Translations under genes and position numbers: made by a program
Shown: in pieces, positions 1-9,299 of the stretch
Layout of the letters: the number at the start of each line of letters is the position of its first letter
How positions within the stretch are numbered: position 1 is the first letter of the stretch
The notes under the pieces: generated by a model
The model's input: the letters and a program-made list of their open reading frames with translations, nothing else
The model's database searches: none
Told to the model about the DNA's origin: nothing
NCBI RefSeq assembly: GCF_030378065.1
Contig: NZ_JAUCGJ010000016.1
Span: forward strand, 1 to 64,000
DNA length: 64,000 bases
From: Candidatus Venteria ishoeyi
GTDB lineage: Bacteria > Pseudomonadota > Gammaproteobacteria > Beggiatoales > Beggiatoaceae
Direction of reading: 5' to 3'

Positions 1-498
1 TCATCTTCAGCGCCAGGCTCTTCACCCAGGTCCAGACTCATGTCGTCATCGCCCAGGTCCAGCTCATCTTCAGCGCCAGGCTCTTCACCCAGGTCCAGGC
101 TCATGTCGTCATCGCCCAGGTCCAACTCATCTTCAGCGCCAGGCTCTTCACCCAGGTCCAGGCTCATGTCGTCATCGCCCAGGTCTAGCTCGTCTTCAGC
201 AACGCTGTCTTCACCCAGGTCCAGGCTCATGTCGTCATCGCCCAGGTCCAGCTCATCTTCAGCGCCAGGCTCTTCACCCAGGTCCAGGCTCATGTCGTCA
301 TCGCCCAGGTCCAGCTCATCTTCAGCGCCAGGCTCTTCACCCAGGTCCAGGCTCATGTCGTCATCGCCCAGGTCCAGATCCTCTTCAGCGCCAGGCTCTT
401 CACCCAGGTCCAGGCTCATGTCGTCATCGCCCAGGTCCAGCTCGTCTTCAGCGCCAGGCTCTTCACCCAGGTCCAGGCTCATGTCGTCATCGCCCAGA
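1..498. repeat. 63-bp in-frame tandem repeat inside fimV
   Basis: Seven full 63-bp units plus a partial one at the window edge, read on the minus strand as a 21-residue acidic unit of the type GDDDMSLDLGEEPGAEDEL plus two residues. Units are nearly identical. One (about 190-215) replaces the EEPGA core with a variant containing SVAED. The unit length is a multiple of three, so gain or loss of copies keeps the frame. Acidic repeats are known from Vibrio HubP. The true copy number cannot be read because the array continues beyond base 1. Confidence 0.95.
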
Positions 499-3077
499 TT
501 AAAATCTAAATCCATATCATCTGTAGCGGAGTCGGCATCTGTTTCAGTCTCTGAAGGCATTTCCAAACCACTATCACCAGATTCGGTAGCCATATCCAGA
601 TCGTCGCCCATATCGGTATCCAGATCAAAATTTAACTCATCTTCATCTGTCGCCGCTTCTGTTGTGCTACTAAAATCCAGTGAATCAGCTTCTTCTCCTG
701 GTATATCCAGGTCCATGTCCGCTTCGGGTGATGCGGCTTCAACATCTTCACTTGTCAATGCTGCTGTGGCAGCACCTGCCAGACCCACAGCCCCTGCAAC
801 AGCAGCAACTTCACCTAAGCCGCCATCTTCTGATTGTTTTAATAAAGGACGACCGGTTTCAAGCCCATCCCAAAGTTTTTGAGCAGTTTCCCACTCATCC
901 CCCTGGCCTCCAGTTGCTTGGTGTAATGCCATTGCGTGACTTTCAAAAGCATCTACTTGTTTTTGTGCCGCATCCAATTCCAGACGTTTAAGCAGGAAAG
1001 GGGGGTGATCTGGATTTTCAGCCAATGCAGCATCCAAGACTTCTTCTGCTTGCTCAAAACGCTCATAAACAATATAAACTTCAACCTCTTCCAGCACATC
1101 TGCGGTATTTGGTGCTACTTTACCCGTTTCCGTCTCGACGCCCTGTCCAGTTAAAGCATCTTCATCCCAGGTATCTGACTCAGTAGAGGTTTCAGCCTTA
1201 GAAGACTCAAGTTCTGCTTCGGGCATTTCTCCCTGATCTAATGCCTCCATTTCACGCTGCACTTCAGCTTCCATGCGACGTTTTTTAACCATCGGTATGC
1301 CAATTAACAATGCCAGTAAACCGCCAATACCACCAGCGACACTCATCCAGCCACCTGGTATCATTTCATTAATCGTTGCCAGCCAGCCATCAATAATTGG
1401 CATGATGCCGCCATCTTGCTCCATAACAACCGTTTTAGGTGGTGTTGCCGGTGTGGTTTCTACGGTTTCAGCTTGCTCAACTGCTGCCACTTCAGTTGCT
1501 TCACCTGGAGCAGTATCAACATCGATAGCAGTTTCAGTAGCCGCCGTTTCGTCCTCAGCCTCTTGCGCATCCACATCTTCTGCTGTGCTTACAGAAGCAT
1601 CTGCTTCTTCAGCAGTCGCCACTGTTTCATCTTCATCCGTTTCATCAGTACGACTGCCACCTGTCAAGTTTTTCAGAGAAATTCTTTTTACTGGTTTGCT
1701 GACAACTTCTGCTGGTGCTGCCTCTGGTGTCACTTCTGTTGTTGCAGCACTCTCTTCTGTTGTTTCAGTGGTTGCTTTCTCTGCTGTATCAGTCGTGGTT
1801 TCTACTTTTTCTGATGAGATTAGCGGGGCTGCCGCCGTTTCTACCGTTTCTACAGGTACTTCTGGAGCAGCTTTTCCTTGTCCTTCGGCCTGTTTAGCCA
1901 GTTTTGCTAAAACTTCACTATTAACCTGTAACAGTCTTTCCATTTTTGCTTGCGTGTCATCCATCATGCCACGCATTTCTGACAACTCTTTTCGGAATTG
2001 TTTATTTTCTTCTGCTAAAGCTTTATTTTCTTCTGCTAATGCCGTGATTTGCGCGCGTAAGGCACCATTAACCTTGTCGCCACTGCCACTTGCGGCTTGG
2101 CTGTCACCACCTGCGCTGAGAATGGATAAGCGGCCTTTTTCCGGCATCAGGGGAGTAACAGGCGCTATTGCAGGGGCGCTGGCAATGCGTTTAGTGCGTG
2201 CCGCTTTACTCGGTTTTGCCGCTAATTTATCTTGATAACGTCCCCAACTGCGTTTTTTCTGATGCATCATTTGCAATGCAGATTTATTACTGGCAGCAGC
2301 CAAATCTTCCTGTTCCGGCATATTTAATGTCGCGCCTTTGCGCAGCAAATTGATATTACCGCGAATAAATGCGTGAGGATTAGCCTCATACAGCGCAACC
2401 ATCATTTGCTCATGACTGATATCTGTGCCACGACGCATACGATTTGCAATCACCCACAAGGTGTCGCCTTTACGAATTTTTTTACTTTGTATGGGACTCC
2501 CCGCTGTTTTTGTTGAGGTGCGAGGTTTATCCGTTGCAGCCGGTACAAGAGAGCCATCGGCAGTAAATATCATGCGTTTGGGCTGATCAGGACGTGTGCT
2601 GAGGGTGCGGGAAGTGGTGCTGGCAGGACGCTTACTACGGGTTGCTGTTTGTACAGCAGCAGGTGTTTCATCGCCATATATCGGCGGATCCAGTAACACC
2701 GTATATTCCCGCAAAATACGCCCATTAGGCCAATTAACTTCAATCAGGAAATTTAAAAACGGCTGAGTGACCGGTTGCAGGGTGGATATGCGAATTGCAC
2801 CACGTCTGCCAGAGGTGATATGTACCTTGCTGAATTTCAGCGTCGAAAGAATCGAAGGTCGTTGCAGACCTGCACGCCGGAAAGCATCCTGGCTGGCCAA
2901 CGTCGCTTTGACGTTGTCATCATCTCCCCGGGGAATTGAGAGCAATTGAACGGTTGCATTCAATGGCTGGTTTAACTTGGATTTGACCTGAATATTCCCC
3001 AGTCCCAGTGCAAAAGCACCGCTGCTTAGAGCCATGCTGATCAAGAGGCTCAATACTACAGCAAGTTTACGCGTCAT
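1..3077 (-). CDS. fimV: FimV/HubP-family polar peptidoglycan-binding protein, 3' end missing
   Basis: Large polar scaffold of the FimV/HubP family, which organises type IV pili, twitching and pole identity. The protein starts at the ATG at 3077 with a signal peptide (MTRKLAVVLSLLISMALSSG) and a typical FimV N-domain containing EVNWPNGRILREYTVLLDPP near residue 125. A LysM domain follows (about 195-245, RKGDTLWVIANRM), then a coiled coil (about 335-390), long acidic Ala/Thr/Glu-rich linkers, one membrane segment (about 572-595, followed by KKRR) and a TPR-like stretch (about 655-715). From about residue 860 the protein enters a 21-residue acidic repeat that runs off the window, so the C-terminal FimV cap is not seen. 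The gene lies next to asd and leuB, as in Pseudomonas. The plus-strand frames here are antisense shadows. Confidence 0.93.
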   Translation of the reverse strand, partial: MTRKLAVVLSLLISMALSSGAFALGLGNIQVKSKLNQPLNATVQLLSIPRGDDDNVKATLASQDAFRRAGLQRPSILSTLKFSKVHITSGRRGAIRISTLQPVTQPFLNFLIEVNWPNGRILREYTVLLDPPIYGDETPAAVQTATRSKRPASTTSRTLSTRPDQPKRMIFTADGSLVPAATDKPRTSTKTAGSPIQSKKIRKGDTLWVIANRMRRGTDISHEQMMVALYEANPHAFIRGNINLLRKGATLNMPEQEDLAAASNKSALQMMHQKKRSWGRYQDKLAAKPSKAARTKRIASAPAIAPVTPLMPEKGRLSILSAGGDSQAASGSGDKVNGALRAQITALAEENKALAEENKQFRKELSEMRGMMDDTQAKMERLLQVNSEVLAKLAKQAEGQGKAAPEVPVETVETAAAPLISSEKVETTTDTAEKATTETTEESAATTEVTPEAAPAEVVSKPVKRISLKNLTGGSRTDETDEDETVATAEEADASVSTAEDVDAQEAEDETAATETAIDVDTAPGEATEVAAVEQAETVETTPATPPKTVVMEQDGGIMPIIDGWLATINEMIPGGWMSVAGGIGGLLALLIGIPMVKKRRMEAEVQREMEALDQGEMPEAELESSKAETSTESDTWDEDALTGQGVETETGKVAPNTADVLEEVEVYIVYERFEQAEEVLDAALAENPDHPPFLLKRLELDAAQKQVDAFESHAMALHQATGGQGDEWETAQKLWDGLETGRPLLKQSEDGGLGEVAAVAGAVGLAGAATAALTSEDVEAASPEADMDLDIPGEEADSLDFSSTTEAATDEDELNFDLDTDMGDDLDMATESGDSGLEMPSETETDADSATDDMDLDFNLGDDDMSLDLGEEPGAEDELDLGDDDMSLDLGEEPGAEEDLDLGDDDMSLDLGEEPGAEDELDLGDDDMSLDLGEEPGAEDELDLGDDDMSLDLGEDSVAEDELDLGDDDMSLDLGEEPGAEDELDLGDDDMSLDLGEEPGAEDELDLGDDDMSLDLGEEPGAED

Positions 3078-3210
3078 TACAGTCTCTCCGTTCCATCACC
3101 ATTTTTTATACGGATAGCAACCACCTTGAAAATAAAATTTTAAATAATTTCAAGGTGGCAATATTAAAAACTCTTAACAAGTTACTTTATAAGTTACCAC
3201 TAACTATAAA

Positions 3211-4233
3211 TTATATATAGTCTTTTATCAAAATTTCCGCAATCTGAATACTGTTGAGCGCAGCCCCTTTGCGGATATTATCGGCGACAACCCATAAATT
3301 CAGCCCTTTAGGGTGAGAAATATCTTCGCGGATACGTCCGACATAAACCGGATCGTTACCAGCACCCTCCGTCACTGCGGTCGGCCAACCACCATCTTCA
3401 TGCGCATCAACGACCACCACGCCCGGGAAGCTTTCCAACAATTCACGCGCATGTTCAGCCGTGATTTTGTCACGGGTTTCAATATGCAATGCTTCAGAAT
3501 GCCCAAAAAATACCGGTAAGCGCACTGCGGTAGGATTGACCTGGATATTATCATCTTCAAAAATTTTCTGGGTCTCCCACACCATTTTCATTTCTTCTTT
3601 GGTGTAGCCATTATCCATAAAAACATCAATCTGTGGCAATGCATTAAATGCAATCTGTTTAGGATAAACCTTAGTATCTACTTCTTTCATATTCAATAGC
3701 GCAGCAGTTTGTCCTGCTAATTCTTCCAAAGCAGGCTTGCCAGTACCCGATACCGACTGATAAGTGGCCACATTAATCCGCTCAATCCCTACCGCATCAT
3801 AAATGGGTTTTAAGGCAACCAGCATTTGAATGGTTGAGCAATTAGGATTGGCGATAATATTGTGCTTTTTATACCGAGCAATCGCATGAGGATTCACTTC
3901 CGGTACAATCAGTGGAATATCATCGTCATAACGAAACTGAGACGTGTTATCAATCACCACGCAACCCGCTTTACCCGCGATGGGCGCATAGACTTTAGAT
4001 ACTGAGGCACCGGGTGAAAATAAACCAATTTGCACTTTAGAGAAATCAAATTCTTCGAGGTTGCCAATTGTCAGCATTTTATCCTTGAAGCGAATTTTTT
4101 TACCCGCACTGCGACTGCTCGCCAGTGGGTAGACTTTACCTACCGGAAAATTACGCTCTGCAAGAATGGATAACATGGTTTCACCCACGGCACCGCTTGC
4201 GCCAACAACTGCAACATCGTATAAACGACTCAT
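3211..4233 (-). CDS. asd: Aspartate-semialdehyde dehydrogenase
   Basis: Reduces aspartyl phosphate to aspartate semialdehyde with NADPH, the branch point to lysine/diaminopimelate, threonine and methionine. The 340-residue protein has the N-terminal nucleotide-binding loop GASGAVGETML and the catalytic cysteine in NPNCSTIQM (about residue 130), both diagnostic for the family, and a usual length. It sits between fimV (134 bp downstream) and a HEPN cassette that separates it from leuB. In Pseudomonas leuB, asd and fimV are direct neighbours, so the cassette looks inserted. Confidence 0.97.
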   Translation of the reverse strand: MSRLYDVAVVGASGAVGETMLSILAERNFPVGKVYPLASSRSAGKKIRFKDKMLTIGNLEEFDFSKVQIGLFSPGASVSKVYAPIAGKAGCVVIDNTSQFRYDDDIPLIVPEVNPHAIARYKKHNIIANPNCSTIQMLVALKPIYDAVGIERINVATYQSVSGTGKPALEELAGQTAALLNMKEVDTKVYPKQIAFNALPQIDVFMDNGYTKEEMKMVWETQKIFEDDNIQVNPTAVRLPVFFGHSEALHIETRDKITAEHARELLESFPGVVVVDAHEDGGWPTAVTEGAGNDPVYVGRIREDISHPKGLNLWVVADNIRKGAALNSIQIAEILIKDYI

Positions 4234-4298
4234 TATTGCTATAACCTCTATCTATAAATTAAAATTATAAGTTGTGATGATAAATTAATACCACTCAG

Positions 4299-4856
4299 TT
4301 ATGTAGAATCAGGAATGTCTAAAGTTATTAATTTATTATGTAGTTTTTCTATAAAACCCTTCATCTCGCTAATTAATTCATTTAAGCTTGGACTAGTTAA
4401 GTTAGTCTTTTCATCTCTAATATTCTTACCATTTCTGTGGACAATATCATGGCGTTTTGAAATGGCTGAATAAATATATGTCAATTCTGCTGGAGTTTGT
4501 AAATCTATCACAATAAGATATACTATGATATTACGCCTATTATGAAATAGCATCCCCTTACCACTAGTACCAAGAATATAATTTTCCTCAATGGAGTTTA
4601 ATGTTTTATATATATTATTAACATTTATTTTTTCACTTTTAAACTTTAAATACTTTTCAATGAAAATTTTCTTTAAATTATCATCACTTGATATGGCATA
4701 CTTAAATGTATCCATTAAATATGTTTCCATCAATGTAATAACATTAGCATAGAGCAGTCGTTCTAAATGGGCTTTATTTTCTACATTAATATCAGATAAT
4801 TGCTCTATAGCTGATATATCAGTACAAAAATCGTCATATATTTTTTCTATACTCAT
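4299..4856 (-). CDS. HEPN-like protein, possible RNase toxin
   Basis: A 185-residue helical protein, AT-rich compared with its neighbours. Residues 135-140 read RHDIVH, followed by RNG. This is the R-x4-H motif that forms the active site of many HEPN ribonucleases, including MAE_28990/RiboL-PSP-type HEPN proteins. No signal peptide or membrane segment is visible. It overlaps the upstream acidic gene by four bases (ATGA, 4853-4856), so the two are translationally coupled. The pairing suggests a toxin-antitoxin or abortive-infection module, but function is inferred only from the motif and arrangement. Confidence 0.6.
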   Translation of the reverse strand: MSIEKIYDDFCTDISAIEQLSDINVENKAHLERLLYANVITLMETYLMDTFKYAISSDDNLKKIFIEKYLKFKSEKINVNNIYKTLNSIEENYILGTSGKGMLFHNRRNIIVYLIVIDLQTPAELTYIYSAISKRHDIVHRNGKNIRDEKTNLTSPSLNELISEMKGFIEKLHNKLITLDIPDST

Positions 4857-5212
4857 AACTCTTTTTCTGTCATATAGTCAGCACAACCAATATAAATTAC
4901 ACCAGTTTCATTAATTTCAAAAATATGTCCATAGTTCCCTATTTCTTTTACAGTACTAAAATTCATTTTGTCCATTGAGTGCCAACCTCCATAATCATAT
5001 TCTTCAGCATCATCATTATGAATATGATTTTTAATTTCATTTATTTCCTCTATTTCAGCTTCATCAAATATTTCTTCTACCTCTTCATTGCTCAATATTT
5101 TTACTATTCCTATTCCACTATTGAATCTTGATTTCTCGTCATCATTTAGCATATCTTCTATACACTTAGTGTCCAGGTTATCATTCATTTCTTCAATCCT
5201 GTTTATCATCAT
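4853..5212 (-). CDS. Small acidic protein coupled to HEPN gene
   Basis: A 119-residue protein with no family that I recognise. It is strongly acidic in the middle (runs of E/D such as EEVEEIFDEAEIEEINE) and ends in a compact Gly/Tyr-containing part (GNYGHIFEINETGVIYIG) that could be a small beta domain, similar in feel to SMI1/SUKH-type immunity proteins. It precedes and overlaps the HEPN gene. An antitoxin role is a guess from size, charge and position. Start codons at 5212 and 5209 are both possible; neither has a clear ribosome-binding site. Confidence 0.5.
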   Translation of the reverse strand: MMINRIEEMNDNLDTKCIEDMLNDDEKSRFNSGIGIVKILSNEEVEEIFDEAEIEEINEIKNHIHNDDAEEYDYGGWHSMDKMNFSTVKEIGNYGHIFEINETGVIYIGCADYMTEKEL

Positions 5213-5230
5213 ATTTATATAGAGTAGAGT

Positions 5231-5254
5231 CCAGTTGTTATAATCAACAACTGG
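5231..5254. terminator. Hairpin upstream of the HEPN cassette
   Basis: CCAGTTGTT and AACAACTGG form a perfect 9-bp stem around a 6-base loop. It lies between the acidic gene and repeat copy A. There is no T-run directly after it, so it may be an operator or a repeat end rather than a terminator. Confidence 0.35.
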
Positions 5255-5260
5255 ATACTT

Positions 5261-5420
5261 AGGAGTGAGAATTTTATAACTTCAGCAACTTGGCTGGTCT
5301 TTTTCTCCATTTTCTACGTTGTGAAAACAGTTACATAGCTTGCTATGCGCCTGTTTTCACGCCTTGAAAATGAATGAAAATCCTGTGCCCAGTTTCTGTA
5401 TTTATTTCATCCTCACTCCT
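5261..5420. mobile_element. 160-bp MITE-like element, copy A
   Basis: First of four copies (others at 36077, 42228, 52526). The ends are AGGAGTGAG and CTCACTCCT. The centre is a nested palindrome in which GAAAACAG and CTGTTTTC flank CATAGC/GCTATG. It has no coding capacity, lies between leuB and the HEPN cassette, and has the same orientation as copy B. Confidence 0.85.
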
Positions 5421-5448
5421 TAATCAGTGAGAATATGCCTGCAACTAT

Positions 5449-6522
5449 TTACAAAGCAGCCAAGACCGCATCACCCATTTGCGTGGTTGACACAGGTGTT
5501 TGTCCAGCTGCACAAATATCCGCAGTGCGCAGACCATCGGCTAAAACTTTCTGCACCGCAGTTTCCACCACATCAGCTAAAGCGGGTTGTTGCAGCGAAT
5601 AACGCAGCATCATTGCCACCGATAAAATCGTCGCCAGCGGGTTGGCTTTATCCTGTCCGGCAATATCCGGTGCCGAACCATGAATTGGCTCGTACATGCC
5701 TTTATTGTTTTTATCCAATGACGCGGAGGGCAGCATACCAATAGAGCCACTGAGCATAGAGGCTAAATCTGATAAAATATCACCAAACATATTAGTGGTT
5801 ACCAGTACATCAAATTGCTTGGGATCGCGTACCAACTGCATGGCGGCATTATCTACATACATGTGAGAGACTTCCACATCCGGGTAATCGCTGCTGATCC
5901 GGTTCACCACTTCACGCCATAACTCAGTGGATTCCAGCACATTGGCCTTATCCACAGAACATAATCTGCCATTGCGTTTTTGCGCTGCTCTAAACGCAAC
6001 CCGGGCGATACGTTCGACTTCACTTTCCCGGTATACCAGGGTGTTATAACCTTCACGCTCACCATTTTCCAGGGTGCGCACGCCACGCGGTTGACCAAAA
6101 TAGATGCCACCGGTTAATTCACGGACAATTAAAATATCCAGGCCCGCAACCACTTCTGGGCGCAAGGTTGAAGCTTGCGCTAATTCTTCAAACAATAAAG
6201 CCGGGCGTAAGTTGGCAAACAATTCCAGACCTGCGCGCAAACCTAACAGGCCTTTTTCCGGGCGAATCGAGGCATCCAGGGATTCCCACTGATAACCACC
6301 GACCGCGCCTAATAAAACTGCATCAGCGGCTTTCGCCAGGTTTAAGGTTTCTCCCGGCAAGGGGCCGCCTGTGGCATCAATCGCCGCGCCACCGACTAAA
6401 GCTTCCTGCATGGTAATATCCAGCCCTCGCTCATCACGCAGGTGTTCCAGGACTTTAACCGCTTGTGCAACGATTTCCGGGCCAATACCATCGCCCGGTA
6501 AAATAACAATATTCTGACTCAT
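5449..6522 (-). CDS. leuB: 3-isopropylmalate dehydrogenase
   Basis: NAD-dependent oxidative decarboxylation of 3-isopropylmalate in leucine synthesis. The 357-residue protein matches the usual family length. It shows the start [13 protein letters not shown], the substrate-binding arginine region [20 protein letters not shown], the [11 protein letters not shown] segment and the C-terminal [15 protein letters not shown] nucleotide-binding region. It is downstream of leuD in the same direction, with an 89-bp gap that holds a hairpin-repeat remnant. Confidence 0.97.
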   Translation of the reverse strand: MSQNIVILPGDGIGPEIVAQAVKVLEHLRDERGLDITMQEALVGGAAIDATGGPLPGETLNLAKAADAVLLGAVGGYQWESLDASIRPEKGLLGLRAGLELFANLRPALLFEELAQASTLRPEVVAGLDILIVRELTGGIYFGQPRGVRTLENGEREGYNTLVYRESEVERIARVAFRAAQKRNGRLCSVDKANVLESTELWREVVNRISSDYPDVEVSHMYVDNAAMQLVRDPKQFDVLVTTNMFGDILSDLASMLSGSIGMLPSASLDKNNKGMYEPIHGSAPDIAGQDKANPLATILSVAMMLRYSLQQPALADVVETAVQKVLADGLRTADICAAGQTPVSTTQMGDAVLAAL

Positions 6523-6552
6523 GTGATTTTTTCTATGTTAAAGATTAAATCT

Positions 6553-6612
6553 TGGTGTTATGCAAAAGCTTCTTTTTTGTACTTTAAGGCACAAAAAAAC
6601 TGCTTTTTGCTT
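6553..6612. repeat. Hairpin-repeat remnant between leuD and leuB
   Basis: The gap contains GCAAAAGCTTCTTTTTTG, a short loop, then CAAAAAAACTGC and CTTCACGCTGA. The same pattern recurs near 7341 and 52711 and matches, in reverse, the ends of the repeats at 21938 and 43302. It probably belongs to one degenerate small-hairpin family. Confidence 0.5.
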
Positions 6613-7274
6613 CACGCTGATTTTTGGTTTAATTTAGCCGCAAACATCCAAGGTGTTATCTGGGCTTGTTTTTGTTCATACTGACGAATTTCTTGCGCAT
6701 GTTGCAAAGTCAGACCAATATCATCCAGCCCATTAAGCAAACAATGTTTACGAAATGGCTCAACTTCAAATTTAATAACCGGGCCTGAGGGCGCGCTAAT
6801 AGATTGCGTTTCCAGATCAATGTTTAAGCGATACCCTTCGCTACGGGTAACAGCCTGAAACAGATTTTCAATGACATCTTCTTCCAAAATAATCGGTAAA
6901 ATACCATTTTTAAAACAATTATTAAAAAAAATATCGGCAAAACTGGGGGCAATAATGGCGCGAAAACCATAATCTAACAATGCCCAGGGCGCGTGCTCCC
7001 GTGATGAACCACAACCAAAATTAGTGCGCGCCAATAAAATCTGCGCACCTTGATAACGTGGCTGATTTAACACAAAGTCCGTATTTAGCGGACGTGCGCT
7101 GCAATCCTGCCCGACTTCACCGCAATCCAGATAACGCCACTCATCAAACAAGTTCGGTCCAAAACCACTGCGGTGAATCGATTTAAGAAACTGCTTGGGA
7201 ATAATTGCATCGGTATCGACATTGGCACGATCCAATGGCGCAACCAAGGCATCTAATGTTGTAAAAGCATCCAT
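6612..7274 (-). CDS. leuD: 3-isopropylmalate dehydratase small subunit
   Basis: Small subunit of the isopropylmalate isomerase, acting with LeuC. Family segments are clear: [16 protein letters not shown] near the start, [18 protein letters not shown] in the middle and [16 protein letters not shown] near the end. The ATG at 7274 gives about 220 residues and fits the E. coli N-terminus; a TTG three codons upstream (7283) is also possible. The partner leuC is not adjacent and not in this window. Upstream is an intergenic region shared with the divergent oxidoreductase operon. Confidence 0.95.
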   Translation of the reverse strand: MDAFTTLDALVAPLDRANVDTDAIIPKQFLKSIHRSGFGPNLFDEWRYLDCGEVGQDCSARPLNTDFVLNQPRYQGAQILLARTNFGCGSSREHAPWALLDYGFRAIIAPSFADIFFNNCFKNGILPIILEEDVIENLFQAVTRSEGYRLNIDLETQSISAPSGPVIKFEVEPFRKHCLLNGLDDIGLTLQHAQEIRQYEQKQAQITPWMFAAKLNQKSA

Positions 7275-7340
7275 GAAAGGCAAAAAACCATCTGATTAAA
7301 AAAAAGCACATCATAGCATTATTAGACCTATGATTTCATA

Positions 7341-7415
7341 TTTAACCTGAGTTCGACATAAGCTTCTTTTTGCGCTAATTGCGCAAAAAACCGCTTTCTT
7401 CTCACGCCAAGTTAT
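7341..7415. repeat. Hairpin repeat in the leuD/porG divergent region
   Basis: Begins CTGAGTTCGACATAAGCTTC, continues with TTTTTGCGC/GCGCAAAAA as a stem around TAATT, and ends CTCACGCCAAG. This is the reverse orientation of the family seen at 21938, 33462, 35083 and 43302. It lies between divergent promoters. Confidence 0.55.
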
Positions 7416-7559
7416 TAGTAGCATGTACCAAATTTGACTGTTTTTTCTAAAAAAATCTTACGCCGGGTTCAAGTTATTTAGAAAATTTGCTAATGAAAAT
7501 ATCATAGGCCTGTGCTATGGTCTGCCCATCTTTTTCCTAAATTGAAGAGGCTTGGTGTT

Positions 7560-8126
7560 ATGCTGGAAATCCGCATTCATGGACGCGGTGGACAAGGCAA
7601 CGTGGTGGCGGCCTATTTGCTGGCTGCCGCAGCCTTTGAAGTCAACCGCTATGGGCAGGCGTTCCCCAATTTTGGCGCAGAACGGCGCGGTGCGCCAGTA
7701 ACGGCATTTGTACGCATTAAAGACAGCCCGATTAAACGGCGCAATCAGGTGCAGACGCCGGACTTTCTGATTATTCAGGATGAGGCGCTGTTACATGTAC
7801 CCGGCGTGTTAGACGGCTTAAAACCCGGTGGCGGCATCCTGGTCAATGCGCGCCAGCCCATTTCCGGCATCAGTAATGATTTTACCGTTGCGACCCTTCC
7901 CGCAACCGGATTGGCGCAGAAAATTCTGGGCAGGCCAGTGCCAAATACTGCTTTATTGGCAGCTTTTCTGACCCTGACGGACATCTTGCCGCTGGATGCC
8001 TTAAATCAAGCCCTGGGAAGACGTTTTCAGGGTAAGATTTTAGACAATAACCTGGCATTGATTGCAGAAGCAGCCACCCAGGTGCCGCAAGCAGCCTGGG
8101 CTGATTTACAAACGGAGGTGGCCTGA
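7560..8126 (+). CDS. 2-oxoacid:ferredoxin oxidoreductase gamma subunit (PorG-like)
   Basis: Gamma subunit of a multi-subunit pyruvate/2-oxoacid:ferredoxin oxidoreductase, which reversibly links 2-oxoacid decarboxylation to acyl-CoA and reduced ferredoxin. The 188-residue protein starts MLEIRIHGRGGQGNVVAAYL, the classical gamma-subunit motif, and contains GAERRGAPVTAFVRI. The ATG at 7560 was chosen because the domain starts there and GAAGAGG lies about 10 bases upstream. First gene of a tight operon; its TGA overlaps the next ATG (TGATG). Confidence 0.9.
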   Translation: MLEIRIHGRGGQGNVVAAYLLAAAAFEVNRYGQAFPNFGAERRGAPVTAFVRIKDSPIKRRNQVQTPDFLIIQDEALLHVPGVLDGLKPGGGILVNARQPISGISNDFTVATLPATGLAQKILGRPVPNTALLAAFLTLTDILPLDALNQALGRRFQGKILDNNLALIAEAATQVPQAAWADLQTEVA

Positions 8127-9298
8127 TGTTAGAAGCACTAGAAGGCTCTCAAGCCCTGGCGCGCGCGGTGGCCTTATGCCGTCCACAAGTTATTTCCGCT
8201 TATCCTATCACCCCGCAAACCCACATTGTGGAGAATATTTCCAAACTGGTGGCTGATGGTAAGCTGGATTGTGAATTTGTCAGCGTGGAAAGTGAATTTT
8301 CTGCCGCTTCAGTGGCATTGGGCGCGGCAATGGCGGGTTCCCGGGCGTATACTGCCAGCGCTTCCCAGGGAATTTTGTTGATGGCAGAGGTGTTGTACAA
8401 CATTGCAGGCAGTCGGGTGCCGCTGGTATTAACCTGTGCCAACCGCGCTGTTTCCAGTCCGCTTTCAATTTGGAATGATCAGCAGGATTCCATGTCAGTG
8501 CGTGATGCCGGTTGGATACAACTCTATTGCGCAGATAATCAGGAAGCCGTAGATACCACGATTCAAGCCTATCGCATTGCCGAGCGTTGTGAACTGCCGG
8601 TAATGGTCTGTGTGGATGGTTTTACCCTGACCCATACTTTAGAAGGCATTGATGTGCCGGAGCCGGAACAGGTGGATGGCTTTTTGCCTGCATATCAGTT
8701 CTCCCGCACCTTAACCCCTACTAATCCTATCAGCATGGGAACCCTGGTTTCTCCAGATTTTTATCCCGAAGCCCGTCACTCCCATCATCAGGCGTTACTC
8801 AATGCGGCAACAGAAATTATCGCAGCAGATGAAGACTGGGGCGAAGTCTGCGGACGTCGTTATGGTGGTTTGCTGAAAACGATGGGTGACCCGGAAGCTA
8901 AAACAGTGATTTTAAGCATGGGTTCAGTATTAGGCACTTTGCAGGCCTCATTACAGGAATACCCGCAACAGGAATCTATTAAACTGGTGCAACTGCGCTG
9001 CTTCCGACCTTTCCCACGTCAAGCGATACAACAGGCTTGCGCAGGTGCAGAACGAGTGATTGTGCTGGAGCGCGCCTTATCACCCGGCAGCGGTGGTATC
9101 GTCGGCAATGAGGTATTGGCGGCGCTCAGTGAAGTGGAAACCCGTCCACAACTGTTTAATTGCGCCGCTGGTCTCGGTGGGCGCGATATTCCGCTGGATA
9201 TTGTGCCACGCTTGCTGGATGCAGCAAGTCAGGCTACGCCTGGGCATTTCCAGATTCTGGATGTGCAACTGGATAAATTACCACAAGAGGATCGCTGA
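8126..9298 (+). CDS. 2-oxoacid:ferredoxin oxidoreductase alpha subunit (PorA-like)
   Basis: Alpha subunit of 390 residues. The N-terminal pyrimidine domain shows SAYPITPQTHIVENIS, then EFVSVESEFSAASVALGAAMAGSRAYTASASQG. The C-terminal part contains LRCFRPFP and SPGSGGIVGNEV, typical of PorA domain II. It is one base overlapped with the gamma gene and separated by one base from the beta gene. No delta (ferredoxin) subunit or fused 2[4Fe-4S] domain is seen, so electrons must leave through an external ferredoxin. Confidence 0.92.
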   Translation: MLEALEGSQALARAVALCRPQVISAYPITPQTHIVENISKLVADGKLDCEFVSVESEFSAASVALGAAMAGSRAYTASASQGILLMAEVLYNIAGSRVPLVLTCANRAVSSPLSIWNDQQDSMSVRDAGWIQLYCADNQEAVDTTIQAYRIAERCELPVMVCVDGFTLTHTLEGIDVPEPEQVDGFLPAYQFSRTLTPTNPISMGTLVSPDFYPEARHSHHQALLNAATEIIAADEDWGEVCGRRYGGLLKTMGDPEAKTVILSMGSVLGTLQASLQEYPQQESIKLVQLRCFRPFPRQAIQQACAGAERVIVLERALSPGSGGIVGNEVLAALSEVETRPQLFNCAAGLGGRDIPLDIVPRLLDAASQATPGHFQILDVQLDKLPQEDR

Positions 9299-9299
9299 C

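Noticed and set aside
1-498. A possible CRISPR array
   Set aside because: The 63-bp units are directly adjacent with no variable spacers and translate in frame as FimV repeats.
40-2235. Long plus-strand open frames rich in Ser/Pro/Ala/Val over the fimV region
   Set aside because: They are antisense to fimV and exist because its acidic codons avoid stops on the other strand. The minus-strand protein has a signal peptide, LysM domain and family motifs.
5261-5420. The 160-bp repeat as a riboswitch or small RNA gene
   Set aside because: Four copies lie in different contexts and orientations with inverted ends, which fits a mobile element better; an RNA role is not excluded.
6104-6416. Plus-strand frames over leuB
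   Set aside because: Antisense to a confidently recognised gene and without own family features.
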